Positions 63,001 to 64,000 of a stretch of 64,000 nucleotides of DNA are shown here, in pieces; the stretch's first letter is position 1, and the number at the start of each line of letters is the position of its first letter. The translations under genes were made by a program, and so were the position numbers. The notes under the pieces were generated by a model that saw only the letters and a list, made by a program, of their open reading frames with translations, did not search any database and was not told the origin of the DNA. Location: contig JAFDZC010000019.1 in assembly GCA_018267095.1 (NCBI GenBank), positions 186,001 through 250,000 of the forward strand. The letters run 5' to 3'. This stretch comes from Bacteroidota bacterium. GTDB lineage: Bacteria > Bacteroidota > Bacteroidia > Flavobacteriales > Flavobacteriaceae.

Positions 63001-64000
<1,000 letters not shown>

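Overview
The window is a chromosomal segment of a member of the Bacteroidota, most likely Flavobacteriaceae and probably Flavobacterium or a close relative. The evidence is several secreted proteins with type IX secretion (T9SS) sorting tails, promoters of the Bacteroidota type (TTG/TTTG about 19-21 nt upstream of TAnnTTTG), near absence of strong Shine-Dalgarno sequences, a 14-gene nuo cluster with separate nuoC and nuoD and a short nuoG, and dispersed intergenic repeats of a kind I associate with Flavobacterium. Identification is by reading only; no search was run.

Layout. 1-4000: tail of an unknown gene, an exported glycine-zipper protein, a DUF5686-type surface protein and a YiiX-like hydrolase. 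3997-6063 (minus): a small conserved protein, a polytopic membrane protein and a polyprenyl diphosphate synthase. 6211-12816: a TetR regulator followed by a complete TolC / membrane-fusion / RND efflux operon. 12895-15586: an exported MORN-like protein, aspS and a cold-shock protein. 15819-29463: the complete respiratory complex I operon nuoA-N, interrupted between nuoH and nuoI by an ORF6N-domain gene plus an intergenic repeat. 29681-31386: umuC then umuD. 31505-34996: tRNA-Leu(CAA), prs, rplY/ctc, pth and a lipoprotein. 35042-40550 (minus): two tandem paralogous secreted metalloproteases with T9SS tails. 40789-42875: ribF and bioB. 42932-55251: two giant T9SS cargo proteins (1871 and 1875 residues) on opposite strands, flanking recX. 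55284-61630 (minus): bioF, a TraB/GumN pseudogene, an ECF sigma factor with a membrane protein, then bioD-bioA and an atypical ketoacyl synthase. 61707-64000: a DUF3667 membrane protein, then atpC and the 3' part of atpD on the minus strand.

How the genes work together. Complex I makes proton-motive force, which ATP synthase and the RND pump use. The biotin genes lie in three transcription units (bioB; bioF; bioD-bioA-KAS). The secreted proteases and giant surface proteins depend on the T9SS, none of whose machinery is visible here.

The most interesting points are: a five-copy intergenic repeat family with two subtypes; the ORF6N gene inside the nuo operon; a ketoacyl synthase in the biotin cluster whose usual first catalytic His is Pro; an in-frame stop in the TraB/GumN gene; and a roughly 400-residue module shared by the two giant secreted proteins just before their sorting tails. 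I found no CRISPR array, prophage, insertion sequence or complete defence system.
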